From Myroides oncorhynchi (GTDB lineage Bacteria; Bacteroidota; Bacteroidia; Flavobacteriales; Flavobacteriaceae), in assembly GCF_020905415.1 (NCBI RefSeq), contig NZ_JAJJMP010000001.1:1021501-1085500 (forward strand): DNA of 64,000 nucleotides. The letters are read 5' to 3'. The notes beneath the pieces were generated by a model. That model saw nothing but the letters and a program-made list of their open reading frames with translations, searched no databases and was not told the DNA's origin. The position numbers and the translations under genes were made by a program. Below are positions 26,018-35,053 of this stretch, in pieces; within the stretch, counting starts at the first letter, position 1; each line of letters opens with the position of its first letter.

Positions 26018-26050
26018 AAATAGGCTTCACAGATAATGTGAGGCCTATTT
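26018..26050 (+). terminator. terminator-like hairpin after yceI
   Basis: A 13-bp stem with one G-T pair (AAATAGGCTTCAC / GTGAGGCCTATTT) and a 7-nt loop. A weaker stem AAGAGTCT / AGACTCTT lies just before it. Confidence 0.75.
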
Positions 26051-26194
26051 TATCATATACCAAATGGATATAACATCAAAAACAGCACTCTGAATAGGAA
26101 CAAAAAACTACTAAAATAAAATCAGATTATCCGAACGATAAAGGTTATAATGTTTAAATTTGATAGTATTAACATTATTACAAATAAAAATACT

Positions 26195-27085
26195 ATGAAG
26201 AAGATTTTATTAAGTGCCTTTATCGGAGCTTTAATACTTACCTCGTGTGGAGAAAAAAACAAGGTCGAAGGTACAGATGGAGCAGCTGAAGGAACTACTT
26301 CTAAAGAGTTGGTTACCAAACCTAAACCACCTAAATCAGAAGGTCCCGTAAGAGTATTATTTGTAGGAAATAGCCATACGGAGTACTTCGCAAGTTTTCC
26401 TAAAATGTTAGAAGCTCTAGCAAAAGAAAATAATAAAGAGGTAGAAGTCAAATCCCTTTTAGAAATGGGAGTAAGCATTGATAAAATAATCTCAGCTAAT
26501 AAAAAAGAGGCAGACAAATTATTTGGACGTACTGATAAAGATGGTAACTACTTTGACTATATAATCTTACAAGAAGCAACCCCTGTAGCAATCCAAGAGT
26601 TAGAAAAATATAAAACAAATACAAAGAACGTATATGATCAGGTGATCAAAAACAGTCCTGGCGTAGCAACTTATATCTATGGATTAACAGTGCCATTCGA
26701 GTACAATGGAGCCGACTATAAAGATTATCAACCACTATTAGTAGAGAATGGTGTAACAGTAGCAAAAGCATTGCCTAACACGGGATACTTAGACTTTTCT
26801 TCTGTATTAGGTGCTGCATATGAAGGGAAAGAAGATTATGTTGCGGTCAAAGATGGCAAAGATGTACTACGTCACACAGATTCCTCACGCCATATGCTTA
26901 ATGATGCCGTATTCGTTAACTCTATCGTATTATACCAAACTCTTTTTGGAGAAACTCCTAAGATACCTCTTCAATTACCTTTAAGTACAAGTACAGGAGA
27001 TAGTGATAATATTAAAATAATGGATGTAAAAGATGGTGTTAGTAATCCAGATGCACTATTAAAACTAGCTACCCGTTTTAAATAA
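26195..27085 (+). CDS. SGNH-hydrolase-like lipoprotein
   Basis: A 296-residue lipoprotein from ATG 26195 (MKKILLSAFIGALILTSCGE; lipobox LTSC). After a charged linker (EGPVR) comes VLFVGNSHTEYF, the block I nucleophile region of SGNH hydrolases with GNS. YIILQEATP is a block III-like segment and HTDSSRHMLNDAVFVNS near the C-terminus could supply the catalytic Asp/His. It resembles the DUF4886-type branch. The substrate is unknown; carbohydrate deacetylation or ester cleavage is typical. It stands alone and is convergent with the next gene. Confidence 0.68.
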   Translation: MKKILLSAFIGALILTSCGEKNKVEGTDGAAEGTTSKELVTKPKPPKSEGPVRVLFVGNSHTEYFASFPKMLEALAKENNKEVEVKSLLEMGVSIDKIISANKKEADKLFGRTDKDGNYFDYIILQEATPVAIQELEKYKTNTKNVYDQVIKNSPGVATYIYGLTVPFEYNGADYKDYQPLLVENGVTVAKALPNTGYLDFSSVLGAAYEGKEDYVAVKDGKDVLRHTDSSRHMLNDAVFVNSIVLYQTLFGETPKIPLQLPLSTSTGDSDNIKIMDVKDGVSNPDALLKLATRFK

Positions 27086-27092
27086 TATGATA

Positions 27093-27130
27093 ATATAGAA
27101 GCTTATCTCAATGAGATAAGCTTTCTATAT
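27093..27130. terminator. bidirectional terminator between convergent genes
   Basis: AAGCTTATCTC / GAGATAAGCTT forms a perfect 11-bp stem with an AAT loop, extended by ATATAG / CTATAT after a one-base bulge. It overlaps the stop codon of the minus-strand gene. Confidence 0.85.
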
Positions 27131-27754
27131 TTCGTTACTTTCTACTATCAAACGACGACAACAGTTATTTTTAGATTCACTACGCATACGATTTGCCACT
27201 TTAAACACATCAATTGGTTTATAGCCTTTAAACAAGTGTATAGCATTAAAAAATCGCAATAATTTAGCCGCAATACGTTCGCCAAAACGATCGGTTCCAG
27301 GTCTAATCAATAACCCCGGTCTAAGGATAATAGTGTTTTCGAAATGAAGATTAAGTATCGATCGCTCCAAAGTCCCTTTTAGTTTACTATAGAAAAAAGT
27401 ACTTCTATCCGAAGCTCCTTTAGCTGATAGTAAGACAAAATTATCTACTCTATTAGCTTTAGCATACTGAGCAAACTGCATTACATAGTCATAGTCAATA
27501 TGCCATTGATTCTTTTTGCTACCAGCTTGTTTTATTGTTGTACCAAGACAACTAAATGCTACATCACCTACAATCAAATGTTTCCATTGATCAATCTTAT
27601 CAAAATCAACAATGTGCGAAATTAACTTAGGGTGATTTATCTCCCATCCTTTTCGAATAAAAATAACTACTTCGTGAAAATCATCGTCACAAAGTAATTG
27701 ACGTACAAGTACTTTTCCAGTTGCTCCAGTACCTCCAATGACTAATGCTTTCAT
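27125..27754 (-). CDS. NAD(P)-binding atypical short-chain dehydrogenase (TIP30/epimerase-like)
   Basis: A 209-residue Rossmann-fold protein. The N-terminal MKALVIGGTGATGKVLVRQL carries the dinucleotide-binding glycines. VAFSCLGTTIKQAGSKK and VDFDKIDQW are typical of HTATIP2/TIP30-like and NAD(P)H-binding SDR relatives, and LRPGLLIRPG lies near the C-terminus. There is no classic YxxxK with neighbouring Ser; FVLLSAKGAS and FFYSKLKG (Tyr-Ser-Lys) may serve that role. Cytoplasmic, single gene; the substrate is unknown. Confidence 0.8.
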   Translation of the reverse strand: MKALVIGGTGATGKVLVRQLLCDDDFHEVVIFIRKGWEINHPKLISHIVDFDKIDQWKHLIVGDVAFSCLGTTIKQAGSKKNQWHIDYDYVMQFAQYAKANRVDNFVLLSAKGASDRSTFFYSKLKGTLERSILNLHFENTIILRPGLLIRPGTDRFGERIAAKLLRFFNAIHLFKGYKPIDVFKVANRMRSESKNNCCRRLIVESNEI

Positions 27755-27835
27755 AATAAATTTCTTTGGTTCACTATAATAAACTTACCACTCTATATTA
27801 AGACAACAACTATTAAAAAAGTTACATTTAAAAAT

Positions 27836-27864
27836 AATAAAAAAGTCTCCATAATGGAGACTTT
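27836..27864 (-). terminator. Rho-independent terminator of aspA
   Basis: The stem AAAGTCTCC / GGAGACTTT with loop ATAAT is followed on the minus strand by a T-tract. Confidence 0.9.
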
Positions 27865-27888
27865 CTATTTTATAATACACTTTAATTT

Positions 27889-29289
27889 TTAAATTGAATG
27901 CGGAGCAAGCATATGTTTAGGATCTAAAATCTCGTCTAACTTATCTTTAGTCAACAGATTGTGTTCTAAAACCAACTCATAAACACCTCTTCCAGATTCT
28001 AATGCTTCTTTAGCAATTTTAGTACTTGCTTTATACCCTATATATGGGTTTAAGGCTGTAACGATACCAATACTTCCAAGTACTAAGTCTTTATTGTGCT
28101 CTACATTAGCTTTAATACCAACTACACACTTCTCTACTAATGTCTGCATAGCATTCTCCATCCAAATCATAGACTCCATTAGTGTGTGAGCTAGTACAGG
28201 TTCCATTACATTTAATTGCAACTGAGCCGCTTCAGATGCCATTGTAATAGTCATATCATTACCAATCACTTTAAAACACACCTGATTAACTACTTCAGGA
28301 ATAACAGGATTTACTTTTCCTGGCATAATAGAAGAACCTGGTTGCATAGGAGGTAGTTGTATTTCATTAAGTCCTGTACGCGGTCCTGAAGATAGTAATC
28401 TTAAGTCATTACATATCTTAGACAGTTTAATAGCAACTTTCTTTAGCACTCCTGAGTATGCCACAAATCCACTAGTATCTGATGTTGCTTCTACAAGATT
28501 TTCTGCAGACGTAACAGGTTGTTTCATTAATAACCCCAAATTCTTAGCGCATAAATCAGCATATCCAGGTACAGCATTTAAACCAGTACCTATAGCTGTA
28601 GCCCCCATATTAATCTCTAAGAATGCTTGGCTAGCTTGATTTAATGTAGCTATTTCTCTTTTTAAAGTAAAAGCAAATGCTCCAAACTCTTGACCTAAAG
28701 TCATAGGTACAGCATCTTGAAGTTGTGTACGTCCCATTTTAATAATGTCTTCGAACTCCTTAGCTTTTGCTTCAAAGCCTTTTACTAACAACTCTAACTT
28801 TTCTACTACCTTCTTATTCATCTCAAATACTGCTACCTTAAATGATGTTGGGTATGCGTCATTAGTAGATTGAGACAAATTAACGTGATCATTAGGAGAG
28901 CAATGTGCATAATCACCTTTCTCGAATCCTAGAATCTCTAAGGCTCTATTAGCGATAACCTCATTTGCGTTCATATTCACAGAAGTACCTGCACCTCCCT
29001 GTATCATATCTACAGGAAACTCAGCATGTAATTTACCATCTATAATCTCCTGACATACATCAGCAATTACCTTATATATTTTTTCGTCTAAAACGTTTAA
29101 TTCAAAATTAGTCTTTGCTGCTGCCCATTTTACAATAGCTAATCCTTTTACAAACTCTGGATAATCAGACAACTTACTTGTCGATATATTGAAGTTATTA
29201 ATAGCTCTTTGTGTTTGAACACCATAATAAGCTTGTTGTGGTATTTGTAATTCACCTAATAAATCACTTTCGACTCTGGTTGTTTTCAT
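27889..29289 (-). CDS. aspA: aspartate ammonia-lyase
   Basis: A 466-residue member of the fumarase/aspartase superfamily that converts aspartate to fumarate and ammonia. It starts TRVESDLLGELQIPQQAYYG (read in parts), has NMNANEVIANRALE, the HCSPNDHVNLSQSTND block, MGRTQLQDAVPMTLGQEF, and the mobile-loop signature SSIMPGKVNPVIPEVVNQV. Aspartase is favoured over fumarase by overall similarity and length, though the two are hard to separate by eye. It is a single gene with its own terminator and could feed the fumarate/succinate pair served by sdhCAB nearby. Confidence 0.9.
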   Translation of the reverse strand: MKTTRVESDLLGELQIPQQAYYGVQTQRAINNFNISTSKLSDYPEFVKGLAIVKWAAAKTNFELNVLDEKIYKVIADVCQEIIDGKLHAEFPVDMIQGGAGTSVNMNANEVIANRALEILGFEKGDYAHCSPNDHVNLSQSTNDAYPTSFKVAVFEMNKKVVEKLELLVKGFEAKAKEFEDIIKMGRTQLQDAVPMTLGQEFGAFAFTLKREIATLNQASQAFLEINMGATAIGTGLNAVPGYADLCAKNLGLLMKQPVTSAENLVEATSDTSGFVAYSGVLKKVAIKLSKICNDLRLLSSGPRTGLNEIQLPPMQPGSSIMPGKVNPVIPEVVNQVCFKVIGNDMTITMASEAAQLQLNVMEPVLAHTLMESMIWMENAMQTLVEKCVVGIKANVEHNKDLVLGSIGIVTALNPYIGYKASTKIAKEALESGRGVYELVLEHNLLTKDKLDEILDPKHMLAPHSI

Positions 29290-29358
29290 AATAATACAGT
29301 TTTTATATTTTTACTAATTTACAAAGTAATTTTAACTTAACACTTCTAAAATCAAGGA

Positions 29359-29745
29359 TTATTCAAGAAACACACCTGATACATAATACCAATTCTCTCC
29401 TAATTTTTCGAACAAAGAATCTTCATAATGAACACAACTATTCCCATTCACATCATTATAGTACGCTTTAAATATCACCTGATAATCCTCAGTCTTAACC
29501 ACTTCAAGTTGTATCCAGGTATTCTCTTTAGCCCAATTAGAAATAGCTTTTTTACTATGTAAATGTCTATTTCTAGGATGTGTAGTATCTACAATGTAAG
29601 TCGCATTACACAATGCATAAGCTGTATAGCGCGAACGCATTAATTCTTCAGCCGTATCAGGTTTTACCTGAAGTTTAATAAATGGTTCACAACAATCTTT
29701 AAACTCTTTCTTACTACAGCAGTAACAAAATTGTTTTGGATTCAT
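29359..29745 (-). CDS. YchJ-family SEC-C metal-binding protein
   Basis: A 128-residue protein of the YchJ/UPF0225 family. An N-terminal Cys-rich SEC-C type motif (FCYCCSKKEFKDCCEP) probably binds zinc. It is followed by TAEELMRSRYTAYALCNATYIVDTTHP and a C-terminal NTF2-like domain (WIQLEVVKTED to WYYVSGVF). Function is not established. The start codon overlaps the stop of the upstream 67-residue gene by one base (TAATG), so the two are translationally coupled. Confidence 0.88.
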   Translation of the reverse strand: MNPKQFCYCCSKKEFKDCCEPFIKLQVKPDTAEELMRSRYTAYALCNATYIVDTTHPRNRHLHSKKAISNWAKENTWIQLEVVKTEDYQVIFKAYYNDVNGNSCVHYEDSLFEKLGENWYYVSGVFLE

Positions 29746-29948
29746 TATTTTATTTTTTGCTTTAATTCTTCTACAATTTTTGCAAATTTACTCCAGTGAA
29801 CAACTTCCTTATCCGTCTGAGCAAAATCAAGTCCTTCATTAATGCTTTCTTCAATCTTATCAATTGCATTTAAGGCTTCGCTTTTTTTGTTTTGTGCAAC
29901 CAATACCATTAATTGCATAATCATTTGTTGTACTTCTTCTATTTTCAT
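29745..29948 (-). CDS. small helical hypothetical protein
   Basis: A 67-residue protein if it starts at MKIEEVQQM (ATG 29948-29946); a start 8 codons upstream is possible but adds a polar, unlikely N-terminus. It is almost entirely helical and amphipathic (MIMQLMVLVAQNKKSEALNA, IDKIEESINEGL), with no signal or known motif. It is coupled by a TAATG overlap to the YchJ-like gene. Function is unknown. Confidence 0.65.
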   Translation of the reverse strand: MKIEEVQQMIMQLMVLVAQNKKSEALNAIDKIEESINEGLDFAQTDKEVVHWSKFAKIVEELKQKIK

Positions 29949-30070
29949 TTCAATACATTCATTTCCATACAAAGATATTTGTTATTAATCAGTAGAACAC
30001 TTTCCTAATAACTAATTTTACATCTTAACTTTTACAATATCCCTTTATTCATTCAAAAAATCAAAGCCAG

Positions 30071-30754
30071 ATGATAAAAGATATTTTAAACCTGCTATTT
30101 CCAAATAGTTGTCTTGGGTGTAATACTTTATTACTTCGAAATGAGAATACAATATGTTTACTTTGTAGAGATTCTCTCCCTTTTACACAAGAGCACAACA
30201 TACCAGAAAATGCTTCAATGAATAAGTTCTATGGAAAAATCCTTGTAGAGCATGTTGCTTGTTTAATGTTTTATTCTAAAGGAGGTATTGTACAACAGCT
30301 TATTCATAATATGAAATATAAAAATCATCCTAAAATAAGTTATTTCTTAGGACAAATATATGCTGCGCAGTTAGCTCAGACAGACCGTCTTAAGGATGTT
30401 ACAACTATCATTCCTGTACCATTGCATAGAAGCAAATTACGTTCTAGAGGTTACAACCAAGTAGATGGCTTTGCAAAGGCAATAAGCGAGCGTTTTAACA
30501 TAGGTATTAATAAGAAACTATTGATAAAAACACTTCAAACTTCTTCTCAAACAACGAAATCAAGATTTCAACGAAAATACCATAAGAAAGAGATATTTGA
30601 TATCAATATTTCCCAACTTGAATATGATACAAACCATTTTCTACTACTTGATGACATCTTAACCACAGGAAATACTTTAGAAGCATGTTGTAAAAAGCTA
30701 CTCCAAATACCAAATACAAAAATCACTATTTTATGTTTAGCTCGAAGCATTTAA
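30071..30754 (+). CDS. comF: ComF family phosphoribosyltransferase-like protein
   Basis: A 227-residue protein with an N-terminal zinc-finger pattern (CLGCNTLLLRNENTICLLC), the double-zinc family segment YKNHPKISYFLGQIYA, VPLHRSKLRSRGYNQVDGFA, and the PRPP-binding motif LLLDDILTTGNTLEAC. ComF proteins aid DNA uptake in naturally competent bacteria, although in many Bacteroidota the process served is unknown. It is divergent from the small-protein/YchJ pair. Confidence 0.9.
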   Translation: MIKDILNLLFPNSCLGCNTLLLRNENTICLLCRDSLPFTQEHNIPENASMNKFYGKILVEHVACLMFYSKGGIVQQLIHNMKYKNHPKISYFLGQIYAAQLAQTDRLKDVTTIIPVPLHRSKLRSRGYNQVDGFAKAISERFNIGINKKLLIKTLQTSSQTTKSRFQRKYHKKEIFDINISQLEYDTNHFLLLDDILTTGNTLEACCKKLLQIPNTKITILCLARSI

Positions 30755-30822
30755 GAAGTTTTAATAATTGATATTTTCTAACTAAAAAATATAGTTGTTA
30801 ATTTGTCCTTTAAATTAAAATT

Positions 30823-32427
30823 ATGTCTAAGTTTCGTATTTACTTCATTGTTTGCTTTACGATATTTTGTTTTATAACATTTTCAAACTGTGCAAAAAGA
30901 GGCTTTATCTCTGGTGGAGATAAGGACACTATACCTCCAGTGGTATTAGGTAGCTCCCCTAAGAACTTATCTACACACTTTGATAAAAAGCAAATTACTA
31001 TAAATTTTGACGAATATGTTAAGATTAAAAACGTAAATCAGAACTTAATAATCTCTCCTCCTATGGAGAAAATGCCTGAAGTATTGCCTATGGGGAATGC
31101 TAGAAAGACAGTTACGATTAATCTTATTGACTCTCTTAAACCTAATACCACATACAGTTTTAACTTTGGTGATGCCATCACAGATAATAATGAAGGAAAT
31201 GTTCTTAAGCAATTTAAATACATCTTCTCTACTGGAGATTATATTGATTCATTAAAAGTAGGTGGAACTATTAAATCTGCTAATCAACTTAAAGCTGATA
31301 ATTTCGTTAATGTAATGCTGTATCAAGCAGAGAACTTTAATGATTCTACTATCTATAAACAGAAGCCTCTCTATGTTACAAATACATTAGATAGTCTGAC
31401 GACGTTCTCAATTGAGAATGTAAAAGCGGGTAAATATTATCTAGTAGCATTAAAAGATAAAAATAACAACTTTATGTTTAATGCAGTAGAAGACAAAATA
31501 GCCTTTATTAAAGAGCCTATTGAACTTCCTACTGACCAAACATTTGATCTGACATTATTTAAATCGGATGAAAACTTTATAGCGTCAAGACCTGCTCAGA
31601 TTACACAAAACAAATGGTACTTACCTTATACAGGTAATCCTAAAGGAGCCAAAATAGAAGTAAAAAAAGATGGGATATTACTTCCTAGTACTTATACATA
31701 TCTTCCTGAAAAGGATAGTTTACAAGTTTGGTTCCCTAAGATAGAAGCAGATTCATTACACTTTACAGCAACAAAAGGAGATTTTACAAAAACCTTTACT
31801 GTAAAGCCACGTCCAAAAATGAAAGAAATAGATTCTTTATCAGTTAATGGTAAATCTGGAACATTAGATTTCATTTCTGATCTATTAATAGAAACGACTA
31901 CACCTGTAAAAGAAATCAACAAAAACCTTATCACGATATTCAACAAAGATTCAGTAGCAGTCCCTTTTGAATTAGATAATAAGATGGAAGATCAAAAGCT
32001 TTATTTAAAATTCAAGAAAGAAGAACTTAATGAATACAAAGTGACACTATGGCCTGGTGCTATACAAGACTTTTTTGGAAAAGCAAATGACACAATCATT
32101 CTAAAAAATAAAACTTCTGCCTATACAGACTATGGTAATCTAACAATCACTCTAAATGGGATAAAACGATTTCCTGTTATAATAGAATTACTAGACGAGA
32201 AAGAAAAGGTCGTAGTAAGTCAATACAGTGATAAATCGAATATCTTCGAATTTACTGTTTTACCTCCTAGACAATATTACATACGTGTGATCTATGATGA
32301 CAATAAAAATGGTAAATGGGATACTGGTTACTATTGGGATAAAAAACAGCCAGAAGAAACAATCTACTTTCCAGAAAAAATAGATGTCCGTGCTAATTGG
32401 GATATTAAAGAACAAATAAATCTATAG
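30823..32427 (+). CDS. lipoprotein with N-terminal bacterial Ig-like (Big_5) domain
   Basis: A 534-residue envelope protein with a signal ending at a lipobox (FITFSNCAKRG). The first ~110 mature residues form a Big_5/SbsA-type Ig-like domain (IPPVVLGSSPKNLSTHFDKK, INFDEYVKI, KPNTTYSFNFGDAITDNNEGN). Beta-rich domains follow, including prealbumin-like segments (VKAGKYYLVALKDKNNNFMFN) and a C-terminal VIYDDNKNGKWDTGYYWDKK. Bacteroidota carry one such protein widely; no enzyme function is known. It probably sits on the outer membrane. Confidence 0.85.
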   Translation: MSKFRIYFIVCFTIFCFITFSNCAKRGFISGGDKDTIPPVVLGSSPKNLSTHFDKKQITINFDEYVKIKNVNQNLIISPPMEKMPEVLPMGNARKTVTINLIDSLKPNTTYSFNFGDAITDNNEGNVLKQFKYIFSTGDYIDSLKVGGTIKSANQLKADNFVNVMLYQAENFNDSTIYKQKPLYVTNTLDSLTTFSIENVKAGKYYLVALKDKNNNFMFNAVEDKIAFIKEPIELPTDQTFDLTLFKSDENFIASRPAQITQNKWYLPYTGNPKGAKIEVKKDGILLPSTYTYLPEKDSLQVWFPKIEADSLHFTATKGDFTKTFTVKPRPKMKEIDSLSVNGKSGTLDFISDLLIETTTPVKEINKNLITIFNKDSVAVPFELDNKMEDQKLYLKFKKEELNEYKVTLWPGAIQDFFGKANDTIILKNKTSAYTDYGNLTITLNGIKRFPVIIELLDEKEKVVVSQYSDKSNIFEFTVLPPRQYYIRVIYDDNKNGKWDTGYYWDKKQPEETIYFPEKIDVRANWDIKEQINL

Positions 32428-32429
32428 AT

Positions 32430-32459
32430 AAAAGCCTCAAACTTACATTTGAGGCTTTT
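32430..32459. terminator. bidirectional terminator between convergent genes
   Basis: A perfect 12-bp stem AAAAGCCTCAAA / TTTGAGGCTTTT with a 6-nt loop lies between the two stop codons. Confidence 0.9.
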
Positions 32460-32464
32460 CTTAT

Positions 32465-33238
32465 TTATTCTATTTTTAGTATAAAAGCATCGGCATCCCT
32501 AAGCACCCCAAAACTCTTTCTAATCTTATCTTGCTTTTGTTTATCCAGTGATACATAAGCTATTTGTTCTCCTTCCATTGGATCAACAAGGTATTTACCA
32601 AGCATATCAATCGCTTGTGAATGCCCTGAATATACATTTTCATTTTCATCAGTACCGCATCTGTTGACTGCCACGAGATAACTCATATTCTCAATAGCGC
32701 GTGCTTTCAATAAAGAATCCCAAGCATAAATACGCTGATCCGGCCAACTAGCAACATATATCAATAAGTCATAAGCCTCAGCATAATTGCGACTAAAAAC
32801 TGGGAATCTTAAATCATAACATACTAATGGACAAATATTCCATCCTCTATAATTAACTATCAGTCGCTTATCTCCAGCTTTATATACCTTTTCTTCTCCT
32901 GCTAATGAAAACAAATGCCTTTTATCGTAGGTACTAATATCTCCTTTATCAGAAATAAAAAACAAACGGTTATAATAAGCTCCCCCCTCTTTAATCACAA
33001 TACTCCCTATTAAAGCAAATGCTTGCTTTTCACAGACTTTCTGTAACTCTGCTATAAATCTATCTTCCATCGTTATATAAACTCGATCAGGACTCATAGT
33101 AAAGCCTGAGACAAACATCTCTGGCAGGATTACTAAATCCGTTCCATCGTCTATACTACCTAATTGTTTTAAGAAATATACTTTATTTTGTTCAATATTC
33201 TCCCATGCCATCGGAGACTGTAACATTGCTACTTTCAT
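32465..33238 (-). CDS. nitrilase-superfamily amidase (omega-amidase YafV-like)
   Basis: A 257-residue carbon-nitrogen hydrolase. The catalytic triad is visible: Glu in VILPEMFVSGFTM, Lys in YDKRHLFSLAGEE and Cys in PLVCYDLRFPVFSRN. WPDQRIYAWDSLLKARAIEN and VAVNRCGTDENENVYSGHS follow as in YafV/omega-amidases, which hydrolyse alpha-ketoglutaramate and similar amides. Cytoplasmic, no signal. The exact substrate is inferred from family likeness only. Confidence 0.85.
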   Translation of the reverse strand: MKVAMLQSPMAWENIEQNKVYFLKQLGSIDDGTDLVILPEMFVSGFTMSPDRVYITMEDRFIAELQKVCEKQAFALIGSIVIKEGGAYYNRLFFISDKGDISTYDKRHLFSLAGEEKVYKAGDKRLIVNYRGWNICPLVCYDLRFPVFSRNYAEAYDLLIYVASWPDQRIYAWDSLLKARAIENMSYLVAVNRCGTDENENVYSGHSQAIDMLGKYLVDPMEGEQIAYVSLDKQKQDKIRKSFGVLRDADAFILKIE

Positions 33239-33288
33239 AAGAATACTAGATTATACTTCAAAAGTAAGCATTATTACCTGTATTATAT

Positions 33289-34125
33289 CTAGTCTATCGG
33301 TTTTCCACAACATGGACATTTCTCTAAAGAATCTTTTTCTTTTACTTCTTGAGTAGAAAGGGCTCTCTTTTCCTTACGTTCGTCCAATACTTCTGTAAAT
33401 CCTGAAGATATAATACCCGTAGGCAAGGCAAAGAAACCAATTCCTATTACAGCCAAAATACCTCCTATAACTTTACCAAGTACCGTAATAGGGTATATAT
33501 CTCCATACCCTACAGTACAGATAGTGATAACAGACCACCACATAGAATCAGGTATACTAGAAAAAGCTTCTGGTTGATATGAATTCTCTGCATAATAAAT
33601 AGCAGTAGAAGCTATTAGCAAAAGGAATACTAACATGAAAGCTGCTATAGCTAATTCGCTTGCCTTGCGTTTAAATACATTAACGACAAGAGCTAATGCA
33701 GAAACATATCTAGTAATCTTAAACACTCTCAATAACCTAAATACTCGCATCAATCTCAAAATACGTAAATCCACATGTACGAATACCAAATAAAACGGCA
33801 ATATTGCACATAAATCAATAAGTTGCATCGAGGTAAAAGCATACTTTATCCTTCCCATCAAAGGTTTATTAAAACGCTCATCACATGTAATAGACCACAT
33901 GCGCAATAGATATTCTATAGAAAAGAAAACGACAGAAAACAGATTAAAATTGATAAAGAATCTTGCATACTCTTCCTTAATCTCAGGGATAGATTCAAAT
34001 ATTAAAGAAACAGCATTAAATAAAATTAAAATGATAATGACTCCTTGTACAATCTTACTTCCTAAAGTAATGGAATCATTATTTAACAAGTCATATACTT
34101 TATATTTTATAGTTTTCTTATTCAT
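33289..34125 (-). CDS. voltage-gated potassium channel (six-TM Kv type)
   Basis: A 278-residue inner-membrane channel subunit. Six membrane segments can be drawn from about 28 to 235. The voltage-sensor S4 helix has regularly spaced basic residues (DLRILRLMRVFRLLRVFKIT). The pore loop contains the selectivity filter TICTVGYGDIYP. The cytoplasmic C-terminus is short and ends in a small CPCCGKP zinc-ribbon-like motif that is unusual for such channels. It should form a tetramer passing K+. The gene is a single unit between the nitrilase gene and the sdh operon. Confidence 0.9.
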   Translation of the reverse strand: MNKKTIKYKVYDLLNNDSITLGSKIVQGVIIILILFNAVSLIFESIPEIKEEYARFFINFNLFSVVFFSIEYLLRMWSITCDERFNKPLMGRIKYAFTSMQLIDLCAILPFYLVFVHVDLRILRLMRVFRLLRVFKITRYVSALALVVNVFKRKASELAIAAFMLVFLLLIASTAIYYAENSYQPEAFSSIPDSMWWSVITICTVGYGDIYPITVLGKVIGGILAVIGIGFFALPTGIISSGFTEVLDERKEKRALSTQEVKEKDSLEKCPCCGKPID

Positions 34126-34205
34126 GAGAGTATTAATTATATAACTGAAAACAAGGATGTAAAATTAAAGAATCAAACGCTCTCCTTATTCAAATAAAAA
34201 CATAA

Positions 34206-34237
34206 AAAAAGCAGATATATTTCTATATCTGCTTTTT
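34206..34237. terminator. terminator of the sdhCAB operon
   Basis: A 14-bp perfect stem AAAAAGCAGATATA / TATATCTGCTTTTT; on the minus strand it continues into a T-tract. Confidence 0.9.
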
Positions 34238-34258
34238 CATTTATTTCAAGAAAAACTA

Positions 34259-35002
34259 TTATTTAAAACTTGCTTTTAAATATTCTCTATTCATACGAGC
34301 GATGTTCTCTAAAGAAATTCCCTTAGGACATTCTACCTCACATGCTCCTGTATTAGTACAGTTACCAAAACCTAAAGCATCCATTTCATTAACCATATTT
34401 AATACACGGTCAGCAGCCTCAACTTTACCTTGTGGTAACAAAGCAAATTGAGAAACCTTAGCTGATACGAATAACATAGCAGACGAGTTTTTACATGTAG
34501 CTACACAAGCACCACATCCAATACAAGTAGCTGCGTCAAAAGCACGGTCAGCATCATGTTTAGGAATTGGAATAGCATTAGCATCCTGTGTATTACCTGA
34601 AGTATTTACAGAGATGAAACCACCTGCATGTTGAATTTTATCAAAAGCAGTACGGTCAACTACTAAGTCTTTAATTACAGGGAAAGCTTTAGCTCTAAAA
34701 GGCTCAATATAGATAGTATCACCATCTTTAAACTTTCTCATGTGCAACTGACAAGTAGTAATACCTCTATCTGGTCCGTGAGCTTCTCCATTAATGAATA
34801 AAGAACACATACCACAGATACCCTCACGACAGTCATGATCGAAAGCTACAGGATCATCACCTTTCTCGATTAGCTCGTTGTTTAATACATCAAGCATTTC
34901 TAAGAAAGACATATCAGGAGAAACATTGCCGATTTTATAATCAACCATTTTCCCTTGTTCTTTAGCGTTTGATTGACGCCATATTTTAAGTGTAAGATTC
35001 AT
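34259..35002 (-). CDS. sdhB: succinate dehydrogenase/fumarate reductase iron-sulfur subunit
   Basis: A 247-residue subunit carrying electrons between the flavoprotein and the cytochrome b. All three clusters are visible: 2Fe-2S in [19 protein letters not shown] with CQL further on, 4Fe-4S in [13 protein letters not shown] and 3Fe-4S in [15 protein letters not shown]. It is last gene of the sdhC-sdhA-sdhB operon, 51 bp after sdhA. The type-B arrangement matches Bacteroidota menaquinone enzymes. Direction in vivo (succinate oxidation or fumarate reduction) cannot be told. Confidence 0.96.
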   Translation of the reverse strand: MNLTLKIWRQSNAKEQGKMVDYKIGNVSPDMSFLEMLDVLNNELIEKGDDPVAFDHDCREGICGMCSLFINGEAHGPDRGITTCQLHMRKFKDGDTIYIEPFRAKAFPVIKDLVVDRTAFDKIQHAGGFISVNTSGNTQDANAIPIPKHDADRAFDAATCIGCGACVATCKNSSAMLFVSAKVSQFALLPQGKVEAADRVLNMVNEMDALGFGNCTNTGACEVECPKGISLENIARMNREYLKASFK

Positions 35003-35053
35003 TTGTATCGAATTTTTACAAAAAGGTTAGGTCCGAAGACCTAAGCCTCAATA

